Below are positions 41,340 to 49,388 of a stretch of 64,000 nucleotides of DNA, in pieces. The notes under the pieces were generated by a model. The model saw nothing but the letters and a program-made list of their open reading frames with translations. It was not told where the DNA came from and did not search any database. The DNA is from JAZKID01 sp965247525. Its GTDB lineage: Bacteria; Pseudomonadota; Alphaproteobacteria; Rhizobiales; UBA4765. The position numbers were made by a program, and so were the translations under genes. Each line of letters begins with the position of its first letter. Position 1 is the stretch's first letter. The DNA is taken from assembly GCA_965247525.1 (NCBI GenBank), contig OZ252015.1:992001-1056000 (forward strand). Reading direction: 5' to 3'.

Positions 41340-42112
41340 TTTTTCAGAAATCTGGCGACCTCGGCTGCAAGCTTCGGTCCTGTTGCGGCAATCAGCGTTC
41401 CGTCCCAGTCTTCATGAAGTGGCTCGCCCGACCAGTCCTGCACGTGGCCACCTGCCTCGACAATCAACGCAATGATGCCCGAAATATCGTGCCATTTCAG
41501 ATGCTGCTCCACGACAAGATCGATGCAGCCCATTGCCAGAAGGCCGTAAGCATAACAATCGCAGCCAAAATGTGGCCATTTAACCTTGTCGCTCAGCTGC
41601 ATCACGCGCGCGCGAATATCTTGCGAAAAAATGGCGGGCGGGCTGAAAAAGCTGCGTGCCATTTCAAGCGATGTCTCGGGCGCTGCCTTAATGGCTTGCG
41701 TGTTAAAAAATGCGCCTTCATTTTTGAAGCCTAGCCAGCGCTCTTTTGTAAAGGCCTGATCGATCAGACCGGCAACAGGCATCTTATTGTGCATCAAGCC
41801 AATCACCGTGCCGAAAAGAGGACGCCCGACGGCAAAGGATTTGGTGCCGTCAATCGGGTCGATCACCCAGACAAATTCAGCGCCATGCTGCGCGCCAGCA
41901 TATTCTTCGCCCGTGACACCATGCTCTGGAAAATAGCGGGCGACTTTTTCGCGAAACCCCTGCTCGATCAAAAGATCGGCCTGCGTCACCGGGCTTTCAT
42001 CCGTTTTGATCGTCAGCTGCAAATCTTTTCGAAAATATCGCAAGGCAATCTCGCTTGCTTCATCGGCGCAATCATTCAGAAAGTTTTCAAACGCAGCTTT
42101 ATAATTCATCAA
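41336..42112 (-). CDS. hisN: Histidinol-phosphatase, inositol-monophosphatase type (HisN)
   Basis: This 258-residue protein of the inositol-monophosphatase superfamily has metal-binding motifs GEEYAG (region 1), WVIDPIDGTKSFAVGRPLFG (region 2) and a C-terminal WHDISGIIALIVEAGGHV. The superfamily WDxAA becomes HDISG; the metal-binding Asp is kept. As last gene of a his operon whose HisB lacks the phosphatase domain, it is the natural candidate for L-histidinol-phosphate hydrolysis. Its start is 3 bases past the hisIE stop. Substrate is inferred from context. Confidence 0.88.
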   Translation of the reverse strand: MMNYKAAFENFLNDCADEASEIALRYFRKDLQLTIKTDESPVTQADLLIEQGFREKVARYFPEHGVTGEEYAGAQHGAEFVWVIDPIDGTKSFAVGRPLFGTVIGLMHNKMPVAGLIDQAFTKERWLGFKNEGAFFNTQAIKAAPETSLEMARSFFSPPAIFSQDIRARVMQLSDKVKWPHFGCDCYAYGLLAMGCIDLVVEQHLKWHDISGIIALIVEAGGHVQDWSGEPLHEDWDGTLIAATGPKLAAEVARFLKN

Positions 42113-42115
42113 TGG

Positions 42116-42718
42116 TCACGCTTTTTGCCGCTGCTGCAACACCGTCAACGCCTGTATCAGAGGTGTTCCGGTGCCTTCAAGCAGGACCAGAAGATGGTAT
42201 AAGAGATCGGCTGTTTCTTCGCCGAGCTTGCCGTCATTCGCCATTGCGGAAATGACTGTTTCAACCGCCTCCTCGCCGAGTTTTTGCGCCATGCGCGGCA
42301 AACCGTCTTTGAAAAGCTGCGCCGTGTAACTATTTTCCGCAGGCGCGGCCTTGCGCTTTGCAATGGTGCGCGCCAGATCACCCAGCACGGACAAATCGGC
42401 CTTCTCATTATTAAAACAGGAGACCGTACCCTTGTGACAGGCGGGGCCATGCGGTTTCACGCGGACAAGAAGCGCATCACTGTCGCAATCAAGCGTGATG
42501 GAGCAAAGCGCCATACGGTTTCCGGATGTTTCGCCCTTTGTCCAAAGCGCATCGCGGCTGCGCGAGTAAAATGTCACCTCGCCCGTATCGCATGTTTTTT
42601 GCAGGGCCGCTTCGTTCATATAGCCCAGCATCAACACACGCAGTGTCAGATCGTCCTGCACGATGGCAGGAACCAGCCCGTTCATTTTTGCAAAATCTGC
42701 TTTTGGGGTATCGATCAT
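42116..42718 (-). CDS. hisIE: Phosphoribosyl-AMP cyclohydrolase / phosphoribosyl-ATP pyrophosphatase fusion
   Basis: This 200-residue bifunctional enzyme performs steps 2 and 3 of histidine synthesis. The cyclohydrolase part (about 1-110) has GETSGNRMAL, DCDSDALLVRVKP and the zinc site ACHKGTVSCF. The pyrophosphatase part (about 115-200) has the MazG-like helices MAQKLGEEAVETVISAM and ETADLLYHLLVLLE. Fused HisIE is common in gammaproteobacteria and Bacteroidetes, while most alphaproteobacteria keep hisI and hisE separate. It overlaps hisF by ATGA. Confidence 0.94.
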   Translation of the reverse strand: MIDTPKADFAKMNGLVPAIVQDDLTLRVLMLGYMNEAALQKTCDTGEVTFYSRSRDALWTKGETSGNRMALCSITLDCDSDALLVRVKPHGPACHKGTVSCFNNEKADLSVLGDLARTIAKRKAAPAENSYTAQLFKDGLPRMAQKLGEEAVETVISAMANDGKLGEETADLLYHLLVLLEGTGTPLIQALTVLQQRQKA

Positions 42719-43482
42719 GGCCTGACATGCACTCCATTGTGTTTTAACTCGGCTCTTAGCTCTGAAATTTTGATTTCGTTTTTATGAAACACACTTGCTG
42801 CAAGCGCGCCATCGACATGTGTTTTCTGAAACACATCGACAAAATCCTGCGCCGCGCCTGCGCCACCCGATGCAACAAGCGGAATTGTAATGGCGCTGCG
42901 AAGCTTCGAAAGCTGCGCAATATCATATCCTTTGCGCACGCCGTCCTGGTTCATGCAGTTCAAAACAATTTCACCCGCGCCGCGCGATTGCGCTTCACGG
43001 GCCCAGTCGAGCGTGCTGCGCGTGGTGTTGCGGCTGCGCGTCGGGTCTCCCGTATATTGGTAGACCTGATAGGTTCCGTCCGCCTCAAAGCTGTCGATGC
43101 CCACGACGATGCACTGACTGCCAAACTCCTCAACCAGCTCATCAATCAGCGCGGGGCGCTCCAAAGCGGGGGAGTTGATCGATATTTTATCAGCGCCACA
43201 AAACAAAAGCTGGCGTGCCTGATCGACCGAGCGAATACCGCCGGCGACACAAAACGGAATATCAATTTCGGCGCACACACGTGCGATCCAATCGACATCA
43301 ACACTGCGGTTTTGCGCACTTGCTGTAATATCATAAAACACCAGCTCGTCTGCACCCTCAGCGCTGTAGCGCTTAGCAAGCGCCGCAATATCGCCGACAA
43401 CCTCATGCCCTTCAAAGCGTACGCCTTTCACGACGACGCCATCTTTCACATCGAGACAGGGGATAATCCGCTTAGCCAGCAT
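42715..43482 (-). CDS. hisF: Imidazole glycerol phosphate synthase subunit HisF
   Basis: This 255-residue TIM-barrel cyclase joins PRFAR and ammonia. Catalytic Asp are in IIPCLDVKDGVVVKGV and IVVGIDSFEADGTYQV. The stretches ELVFYDITAS, DKISINSPAL and EIVLNCMNQDGVRKGYD are very close to the E. coli protein (EIVLNMMNQDGVRNGYD from memory), unlike the usual alphaproteobacterial ILLTSMDRDGTKxGYD-type sequence. That supports a gammaproteobacterial origin of the operon. It overlaps hisA by 11 bases. Confidence 0.95.
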   Translation of the reverse strand: MLAKRIIPCLDVKDGVVVKGVRFEGHEVVGDIAALAKRYSAEGADELVFYDITASAQNRSVDVDWIARVCAEIDIPFCVAGGIRSVDQARQLLFCGADKISINSPALERPALIDELVEEFGSQCIVVGIDSFEADGTYQVYQYTGDPTRSRNTTRSTLDWAREAQSRGAGEIVLNCMNQDGVRKGYDIAQLSKLRSAITIPLVASGGAGAAQDFVDVFQKTHVDGALAASVFHKNEIKISELRAELKHNGVHVRP

Positions 43483-44212
43483 TGCGCACTCGCTCTATGG
43501 CGTCTTCCATTGTGAAGCGTTTTTCGTAAAGGGCACGACCGACGATAGCGCCTTTGGCGCCTGCCGCATGCGCAGCCTCGAGATCGTCAAGGCTGCCAAT
43601 GCCGCCAGAAGCGAGAAGATCAAGCTGCGGAAACAGAGCATGAAGCTTTTTATAAAGCGCCGTATTGGAGCCGCCCATCATTCCGTCGCGGGAAATGTCG
43701 GTGCAGAGCAAAGTCTGAAGTCCGACATCTCGATATATTTTGATGCAGTCCAGCAGGTTTTGCCCGCTGTTTTCCTGCCAGCCTTTCACCATGATTTCTG
43801 CCTCGTCGCCGTTGAGGCGCACGTCGAGTGCCAAAACAATATGCGCGCCTCCAAAGCGTTGAAACCAGCTTTTGACAAGGTCGGGCTTCGTCACAGCCAA
43901 TGAACCAACCACAACGCGGCCAACGCCAGCGCCGAGCAATTGTGCAACATCCTCCACTGTGCGCACACCGCCACCCGCCTGCACGCACAAATTTGTGGCT
44001 TTCACAATGTTACAGATTGTGTGCGTCTGCTGAACGCTTCCCTGTTTTGCCCCGTCAAGATCGACAACGTGAAGATATGAAGCGCCTGATTTTTCAAAAT
44101 CTTGCGCTTGGCTGACAGGATCATCGGCATAGGTCGTCGATTGGGCAAAATCACCCTGCGACAGGCGGACGCATTTGCCATGTTGTAAATCGATGGCGGG
44201 ATAAATATCCAT
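43472..44212 (-). CDS. hisA: ProFAR isomerase HisA
   Basis: This 246-residue TIM-barrel sugar isomerase handles the step before HisHF. Catalytic Asp residues lie in DIYPAIDLQHGKCVRLSQGD and LLCTDISRDGMMGGSN, and the phosphate sites are GGGVRTVEDV and ASGGIGSLDDL. It lies 2 bases after the hisH stop and overlaps hisF, as expected for the H-A-F order. Confidence 0.94.
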   Translation of the reverse strand: MDIYPAIDLQHGKCVRLSQGDFAQSTTYADDPVSQAQDFEKSGASYLHVVDLDGAKQGSVQQTHTICNIVKATNLCVQAGGGVRTVEDVAQLLGAGVGRVVVGSLAVTKPDLVKSWFQRFGGAHIVLALDVRLNGDEAEIMVKGWQENSGQNLLDCIKIYRDVGLQTLLCTDISRDGMMGGSNTALYKKLHALFPQLDLLASGGIGSLDDLEAAHAAGAKGAIVGRALYEKRFTMEDAIERVRNAG

Positions 44213-44214
44213 TT

Positions 44215-44805
44215 TTACAGCGCCAGAAAATTTTGAAGAATGTGCATGCCCACCGCGCCGGAGCGCTCCGGGTGAAACTGTACGCCAAAAAAATTCGCAC
44301 GCTGCACCGCTGACGTGAAAGGGCTGCCATGCCGTGTCAGCGCAACGCTGTCGGCCGTTTCCGGCGCTGCGTAACTATGAACAAAATAGACAAAAGACCC
44401 TTCGTCTATCTTTGCAAGCAATGGACTTTTTTCATTCATCTGCTCAAGCGTGTTCCAGCCCATATGCGGCACAGTAATACCGTCTTGAGGTTGTATTTTT
44501 TGAATTTTGCCCGGCACAACACTCAAGCCCTGCACATCGCCTTCCTGCGTCGCATCAAACAGCAGCTGCATGCCGAGGCAAATCCCCAGCACCGGCTGTG
44601 ACAGCGCGGGGATAACCACATCGAGCCGCAGAGCTTTTAGGCGCTGCATCGCTGCTTTTGCTGTCCCGACGCCAGGGAATATGACATGGCTGGCTTTTTC
44701 AATGAGCTGCGCGTCCTGCGTCACTGTCGGCGCATGCCCAAGCCGTTTCAACGCCGCGACAACTGACGCGATATTGGCGACACCAGTATCAATGATCACG
44801 CTCAT
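44215..44805 (-). CDS. hisH: Imidazole glycerol phosphate synthase glutaminase subunit HisH
   Basis: This 196-residue class I glutamine amidotransferase has its nucleophile in PVLGICLGMQLLFD and the His-Glu pair in FFGVQFHPERSG. It hydrolyses glutamine to feed ammonia to HisF. Its start overlaps the stop of the hisC-hisB fusion gene by ATGA, keeping the operon tight. Confidence 0.94.
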   Translation of the reverse strand: MSVIIDTGVANIASVVAALKRLGHAPTVTQDAQLIEKASHVIFPGVGTAKAAMQRLKALRLDVVIPALSQPVLGICLGMQLLFDATQEGDVQGLSVVPGKIQKIQPQDGITVPHMGWNTLEQMNEKSPLLAKIDEGSFVYFVHSYAAPETADSVALTRHGSPFTSAVQRANFFGVQFHPERSGAVGMHILQNFLAL

Positions 44806-46460
44806 AAAACGCCTTTTGAAGATGGCAAAATATCATCCTCGCGTTTGATGGCTGTGCGCAGCGCGCGGCCAAGCGCCTTAAAACAGGCTTCTGCCATGTG
44901 GTGCGCGTTGTGTCCCGTCACGTTGATATGAAGCGCCGCCTGCAGTGTTGAGGCGAATGAGATAAAAAAATGGGACACCATATCACTCGGCATTTCGCCG
45001 ATCATTTCTGAAGGAAACGTGCCGGTAAAATGACAGGAGGCACGTCCAGACAGATCAAGGACGAGCGACGCGACCGCTTCATCAAGGGGCGCTGTAAAGG
45101 CAAAACGCGCAATGCCGCGCTTGTCGCCAAGCGCGCGGCGGAAAGCTTTGCCCAAAGCCAGCCCGCAATCTTCAATTGTGTGATGCGCGTCGATCTCAAG
45201 ATCGCCCCTGCAGCTGAGTGTCAGCGCAACACCGGAATGGGTCGCGATCTGCTCTAACATGTGATCGAAAAAACCAATATCTGTGTGAATGTTGGGCTTT
45301 GCCGGACGATCGAGATTAAGCGCAATCTGGATTTTTGTTTCATTGGTCAATCGCTCGACGCTGGCGGTGCGCTCGTTTTTTTGTTGTTGCACTGATGTGG
45401 TTTCGATCCCCAGCGCATTTAGCACGGCATTGTTCTCATCAGGTGTGCCGATGGTCACGCGTATGCAGTCCTTGCGGTCACCGCTGCGATCACGCGCAAC
45501 AATGCCAAAAGCACGCAGTTGACGCATAAGAGCGCACGCATCCGCCGTTTGTAAAAACAGAAAATTGGCGTCGCTGTCATAAACTTTTATAATGCCTTTT
45601 GCCTGTGGCAAAGCCTGCGCCATCCGCTGGCGCTCCGCGACAATCTGGCGCCGCGCATCACGGGCAACCGCAAGGCCTGCCGCGCTCAACGCTTTTAAAG
45701 CGGATGCAAGCACGCTTTGGGCCAGCGGATAAGGCGCGGCAATTTTTCGGATATGCGCGATCAGCTCCGGTGCAGCGATCATGCAGCCCAGACGCTCGCC
45801 CGCCAGCGCATGCGCTTTTGAAAGCGTGCGCAAGATTACGAGGTTGTCATATCGCTTTAAGCCATCAATCAGTCCTTCGGGCGTAGAGCTGAATTCGACA
45901 TAGGCCTCATCGACAACAATCAGGGAGCGGTCTTTTCGGGCTTTGCAAAGATCATGAATATCGGATGTTTGAAGCAAATGACCTAAAGGCGCATGTGGCG
46001 AAGAAATGAAAATGAGCTTGGTGGTTTCGTCGCAGGCGGCAAGGATCGCCGCTGTATCCAGCTGATCGTTTTTTTTGAGAGCCGCGCGCTGAATTTGTGC
46101 GCCCTGCACATTTGCATAAAACTCATACATGCCAAATGTCGGCGGACAGATCAGAATACTGTCTTTGTTGGCTTCACAGCACAGCCGGACCAGCAGGTCG
46201 ATGGCTTCATCGCTGCCGCGCCCTGCATAGATCTGCGCGGGATCAACGCCGTAAATATCGGCAAGTCGCGATAAAAGCTGTGTTGGCTGTTGCTGCGGAT
46301 AGCGGTGGTAATCAACTCCTGCGGGGGCGCCGAAGGGCGGCCATGGGCATTCATTGGCGTCGAGAGCAATCATCCCATCGGATGAACCCTCTAAACGCGC
46401 AGATTTATAAGGGCTTATCTCCTTTAAATTTGCGCGAACAATATGCTCCAGAAAACTCAT
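44802..46460 (-). CDS. hisCB: Fused histidinol-phosphate aminotransferase / imidazoleglycerol-phosphate dehydratase
   Basis: This 552-residue fusion has HisC at residues 1-355 and HisB (dehydratase only) at about 362-552, joined by a short Gln/Lys-rich linker (TSVQQQKNERTA). HisC shows DANECPWPPF, YAGRGSDEAIDLLVR, DEAYVEF (Tyr187) and the PLP lysine in LRTLSKAHALAGERLG (Lys215). Its NNPTG motif is altered to HAPLG (154-160 SPHAPLG), so the PLP-contacting Asn (Asn157 of E. coli HisC) is Ala. HisB shows the metal blocks DIGFFDHMLEQIATHSG, DAHHTIEDCG and GHNAHHMAEACFKALG. No HisB phosphatase domain exists. I know of no common HisC-HisB fusion. The start overlaps hisD. Confidence 0.93.
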   Translation of the reverse strand: MSFLEHIVRANLKEISPYKSARLEGSSDGMIALDANECPWPPFGAPAGVDYHRYPQQQPTQLLSRLADIYGVDPAQIYAGRGSDEAIDLLVRLCCEANKDSILICPPTFGMYEFYANVQGAQIQRAALKKNDQLDTAAILAACDETTKLIFISSPHAPLGHLLQTSDIHDLCKARKDRSLIVVDEAYVEFSSTPEGLIDGLKRYDNLVILRTLSKAHALAGERLGCMIAAPELIAHIRKIAAPYPLAQSVLASALKALSAAGLAVARDARRQIVAERQRMAQALPQAKGIIKVYDSDANFLFLQTADACALMRQLRAFGIVARDRSGDRKDCIRVTIGTPDENNAVLNALGIETTSVQQQKNERTASVERLTNETKIQIALNLDRPAKPNIHTDIGFFDHMLEQIATHSGVALTLSCRGDLEIDAHHTIEDCGLALGKAFRRALGDKRGIARFAFTAPLDEAVASLVLDLSGRASCHFTGTFPSEMIGEMPSDMVSHFFISFASTLQAALHINVTGHNAHHMAEACFKALGRALRTAIKREDDILPSSKGVL

Positions 46461-47761
46461 TGCGTTGTCTCCAACCGTATCAATGCGGCTCTGGCATGCG
46501 CCTCAAGACCTTCCGCGCGCGCCAGAGTTGCCAGAACCGGCGCCAGCGATGCGATACCTTTTTGTGAGAGGGTTTGAACGCTCATGCTTTTCATGAAGCT
46601 GAAAAGCGACAGCCCGCCATAGGCGCGGGAACGCCCGGATGTTGGCAGCACGTGATTGGTGCCACTGGCATAATCGCCGGCCGTTTCAGGTGTCATGGCA
46701 CCGACAAAGACAGAGCCCGCGTTGGAAATACCGGCAACCATCTGCGCCGCAGTTTCGCAATGGAGAATAAGATGCTCGGGTGCATAAAGATTGGCAATGT
46801 CGACGGCCATTTCCAGATCATTTGCGACAATAAAGCGCGCATGCACCAATGCCGCGTCGACAATCGAGACACGCGGCAAAGTCTTTTTCTGAAGATCAAG
46901 CTGTGCAATCACATTTTTTGCGAATTCTGCAGACGGCACAATCAGCATTACCTGCGACAAGGCGTCATGCTCAGCCTGCGCCAAAAGATCAGCGGCGACC
47001 CAAGACGGACTGGCATGCGCGTCTGCAATCACCATCACCTCGGATGGGCCTGCGGGCATATCGATTGCGGGGCCATTGCTCAGCTGCGCGGCATATTCCT
47101 TGGCGCGCACGACATAAGAATTACCCGGCCCAAAAATTTTATCGACCTTTGGTATTGTAGTGGTGCCATAGGACAGAGCTGCAATCGCCTGCGCCCCGCC
47201 AACACAATAGATGTTATCAATCCCGCAAAGATGTGCGGCGGTCAGAATAATGGGAGCGATACGCCCGGTTGAGCGCTCCGGCGGTGCGCACAGCACAATT
47301 TGCTTGCAGCCTGCAAGTTTTGCCGGAATGGCCTGCATCAAAACTGATGAAAACAACGGTGCTGAACCGCCCGGCACGTAAAGCCCCACCTTCTCAATGG
47401 CGCGCCATTCAAGACTACAGCTTAAACCTGCACTTATTTCGACGGTGTAACCGCAGGGTTTTTGCAGTTCATGAAAGCGGCGGATATTGTCGATGGCTTG
47501 CAGCATCGCGGCTTCCAACGCGGGATCAAGATTTTGCTTTGACCGCGCCATCTCTGCAGCACTGACGGGTATGTGCGGAACATCGATGCCGTCAAATTTT
47601 TGCGTCAGCTCGCGAAGGGCGCTGTCGCCGCGCTCATGCACGGCCGAAAAAATATCTGCCACCGTTTTTGCAACAGCATCGTCTTCGCCCAGCGTCGGGC
47701 GACGCAGCGTCTTAGTCTGTGCGGCACCTGTCAAAGATGACCATTTGAAAATATCGATCAC
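46457..47761 (-). CDS. hisD: Histidinol dehydrogenase
   Basis: This 434-residue zinc enzyme performs the last two oxidations of histidine synthesis. It has the family blocks GLYVPGGSAPLFSSVLMQAI, KIFGPGNSYVVRAKEYA, DMPAGPSEVMVIADAHASP, LLAQAEHDALSQV and the C-terminal NHVLPTSGRSRAYGGLS. The start is placed at the GTG at 47761, 4 bases after the hisG stop, because upstream residues lie inside hisG and match nothing. Position G-D-C matches the enterobacterial order. Confidence 0.94.
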   Translation of the reverse strand: MIDIFKWSSLTGAAQTKTLRRPTLGEDDAVAKTVADIFSAVHERGDSALRELTQKFDGIDVPHIPVSAAEMARSKQNLDPALEAAMLQAIDNIRRFHELQKPCGYTVEISAGLSCSLEWRAIEKVGLYVPGGSAPLFSSVLMQAIPAKLAGCKQIVLCAPPERSTGRIAPIILTAAHLCGIDNIYCVGGAQAIAALSYGTTTIPKVDKIFGPGNSYVVRAKEYAAQLSNGPAIDMPAGPSEVMVIADAHASPSWVAADLLAQAEHDALSQVMLIVPSAEFAKNVIAQLDLQKKTLPRVSIVDAALVHARFIVANDLEMAVDIANLYAPEHLILHCETAAQMVAGISNAGSVFVGAMTPETAGDYASGTNHVLPTSGRSRAYGGLSLFSFMKSMSVQTLSQKGIASLAPVLATLARAEGLEAHARAALIRLETTQ

Positions 47762-47765
47762 CGGC

Positions 47766-48665
47766 TTAGACCGCTTCCGCCAGCATTTTTTCAATTGGCA
47801 GAACAAGCACGGCGCTTGCGCCTGCAGCCTGCAGCTTTTCCATTGTTTCCCAGAACACGGCTTCGCGGCAAACAGCGTGAACTGCAAATTTATTGTCCGA
47901 CCCGCTCAAAGGCAGAATTGTCGGCGCTTCTGCGCCAGGCAAATAGCGAACAATGTCTTCAAGGCGGTCTTTATCGGCGTGCAGCATGATATATTTGCTG
48001 TCCTGCGCCCGCAATGATCCGCGCATGCGCGCCACGAGGCGGGAAATAATTGCTTCTTTTTCTGCGACAAGTTTTTGCGTTGGCCGTATCAGCAAGGCTT
48101 CGCTTTGCAAGATAACGGCAACTTCTTTCAGGTTGTTGGCCGCAAGCGTTGCGCCTGAGGCGACGATATCGCAGATCGCATCAGCAATTTTCAGGCGCGG
48201 CGCCACTTCGACAGCACCTTTCATCAGCAGTGTTTTTGCGCTGACGTTTTCGGTCTCAAGATAGGTTTTAAGAAGCTCGGGATAAGAGGTCGCGATTGTT
48301 AGCCCGTTTAATGAGCGCGCATTATTGAAGACGAAGGCTTCGGGCACGGAGATGGAAAGGCGGCATTGGGAAAACCCGAGCTTGGTTACGACTGTCGCGG
48401 ACAAACCATCGTTTTGCAGCGCCAGAACTTCGCCATAGACATTTTCGCCGACAATGCCGAGATCACACACGCCATCGGCAACAAAATGCGGGATGTCATC
48501 ATCGCGCAGGAGCAGGACATCGACCGGCAATTCCTTGATACGGCAAAACAGCTGGTCTTTGCTGCGCGCCATGTGCAGGCCGCAAGCCTCCAATAAAGCC
48601 ATGCTGTCGTCGGCCAGCCGCCCGCTTTTTTGCAGGCCAATACGAATACGCGTCTCACTCATCAT
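47766..48665 (-). CDS. hisG: ATP phosphoribosyltransferase, long form (HisG)
   Basis: This 299-residue long-form HisG has a catalytic domain (MQKSGRL-type start IGLQKSGRLADDSMALLEAC, then RDDDIPHFV) and a C-terminal ACT-like regulatory domain (about 225-299: PGAEAPTILPLSG, FWETMEKLQAAGASAVLVLP). It is the feedback-inhibited first enzyme of the pathway. The long form is typical of E. coli and relatives; many alphaproteobacteria use the short HisG with HisZ. Two adjacent ATG codons (48665, 48662) follow an AGGTGAG that suits the second better. The operator-like palindrome lies directly upstream. Confidence 0.93.
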   Translation of the reverse strand: MMSETRIRIGLQKSGRLADDSMALLEACGLHMARSKDQLFCRIKELPVDVLLLRDDDIPHFVADGVCDLGIVGENVYGEVLALQNDGLSATVVTKLGFSQCRLSISVPEAFVFNNARSLNGLTIATSYPELLKTYLETENVSAKTLLMKGAVEVAPRLKIADAICDIVASGATLAANNLKEVAVILQSEALLIRPTQKLVAEKEAIISRLVARMRGSLRAQDSKYIMLHADKDRLEDIVRYLPGAEAPTILPLSGSDNKFAVHAVCREAVFWETMEKLQAAGASAVLVLPIEKMLAEAV

Positions 48666-48670
48666 CTCAC

Positions 48671-48700
48671 CTGTACTAATGTATTAGTACGTTAGTACAG
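48671..48700. promoter_or_regulatory. trp-operator-like palindrome before hisG
   Basis: The core GTACTAATGTATTAGTAC (48673-48690) is a perfect 8-bp inverted repeat around two central bases. A third half-site TTAGTAC follows at 48692-48698, so that the outer arms CTGTACTAA (48671-48679) and TTAGTACAG (48692-48700) also pair perfectly. Compared from memory with the symmetric E. coli trp operator GTACTAGTTAACTAGTAC, 14 of 18 positions agree. It covers the region just upstream of the hisG start and follows a gene for a TrpR-fold protein, so it is very likely the site through which that protein controls hisG. Confidence 0.82.
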
Positions 48701-48722
48701 GCAAGCGTTTTGAAAAACAAGC

Positions 48723-49046
48723 TTAATTTGCTTTGTTTTCACTTTTACGTGCCAGCGCCAGCGCATAGCCTTTATGGGGCTCCTGCGTCAAAAAACGGGC
48801 CACACGGCCAATTGTTGCCAGACTGACCCCCGTTTTGTCGCGAATATCGCGATAAGAAAGCTTTTCTTCCTTTAAAAGCGCTGCAACCCGCCAGCGTTCC
48901 GCCATGGCGCGAATTTCGGTCGGCGTGCACAGGTCCTTGAAAAAACGCTCCACCTCATCACGGCCGCCCAATGACAAAAGCGCGTCATAAAGCGCATTTG
49001 CATCATCCACATATTGGTTTTGATTGCTGGCATCAGGCTTTTTCAT
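48723..49046 (-). CDS. TrpR/YerC-YecD family transcriptional regulator
   Basis: This 107-residue helical protein of the TrpR superfamily (YerC/YecD branch) has FFKDLCTPTEIRAMAERWRVAALL as the dimer and ligand-pocket helices and LSYRDIRDKTGVSLATIGRVARFL as the helix-turn-helix. TrpR-type proteins bind GTACTA palindromes with an amino-acid corepressor. It is directly upstream of hisG (57-base gap holding the palindrome) in the same direction. A histidine-responsive repressor of the his operon is therefore the most likely role, probably autogenous too; the ligand is inferred. Confidence 0.88.
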   Translation of the reverse strand: MKKPDASNQNQYVDDANALYDALLSLGGRDEVERFFKDLCTPTEIRAMAERWRVAALLKEEKLSYRDIRDKTGVSLATIGRVARFLTQEPHKGYALALARKSENKAN

Positions 49047-49388
49047 GCTTTTTGGCTCGGCTTAGCGGTGCACATGGTTTTGGCGGTGAGTGAAGTCATG
49101 CGCTAACCGCCTCCTTAAATCCCTATTACAGGTTAAGTGACAAGGTAAAATAAAAAAATAGACTTGATATTGTTGCTGTCGGATAAAAATATCAATGTAT
49201 ATGACAAAACATCTAAAAACGTTTTTTCTTGATAGGCAATATCAATCAACAGGCGGCCTAAATTTAAGTTCTCCATAAGATCAATAACAAAAATATCTAG
49301 AAGAACTTGCCACAAATATTTTGTAATAGCTGTTGAATATTCGTGAAGTGTAGTCATAAAAATCTCGCACTGATCAAGACATGGACCC
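49047..49388. other. Intergenic region at AT-rich boundary
   Basis: This 342-base stretch between the yerC-like gene and the DUF3147 gene marks the switch to AT-rich DNA. A minus-strand frame of 85 codons here (49133-49390) has no recognisable family and low-complexity hydrophobic content, so I do not call it. No clear repeat, tRNA or integrase site is visible. It must contain promoters for the genes on both sides. Confidence 0.5.

Noticed and set aside
42226..42250. Another copy of the dispersed repeat in hisIE
   Set aside because: The similarity (GAGCTTGCCGTCATTCGCC) is weak and the residues fit the normal HisE family sequence.
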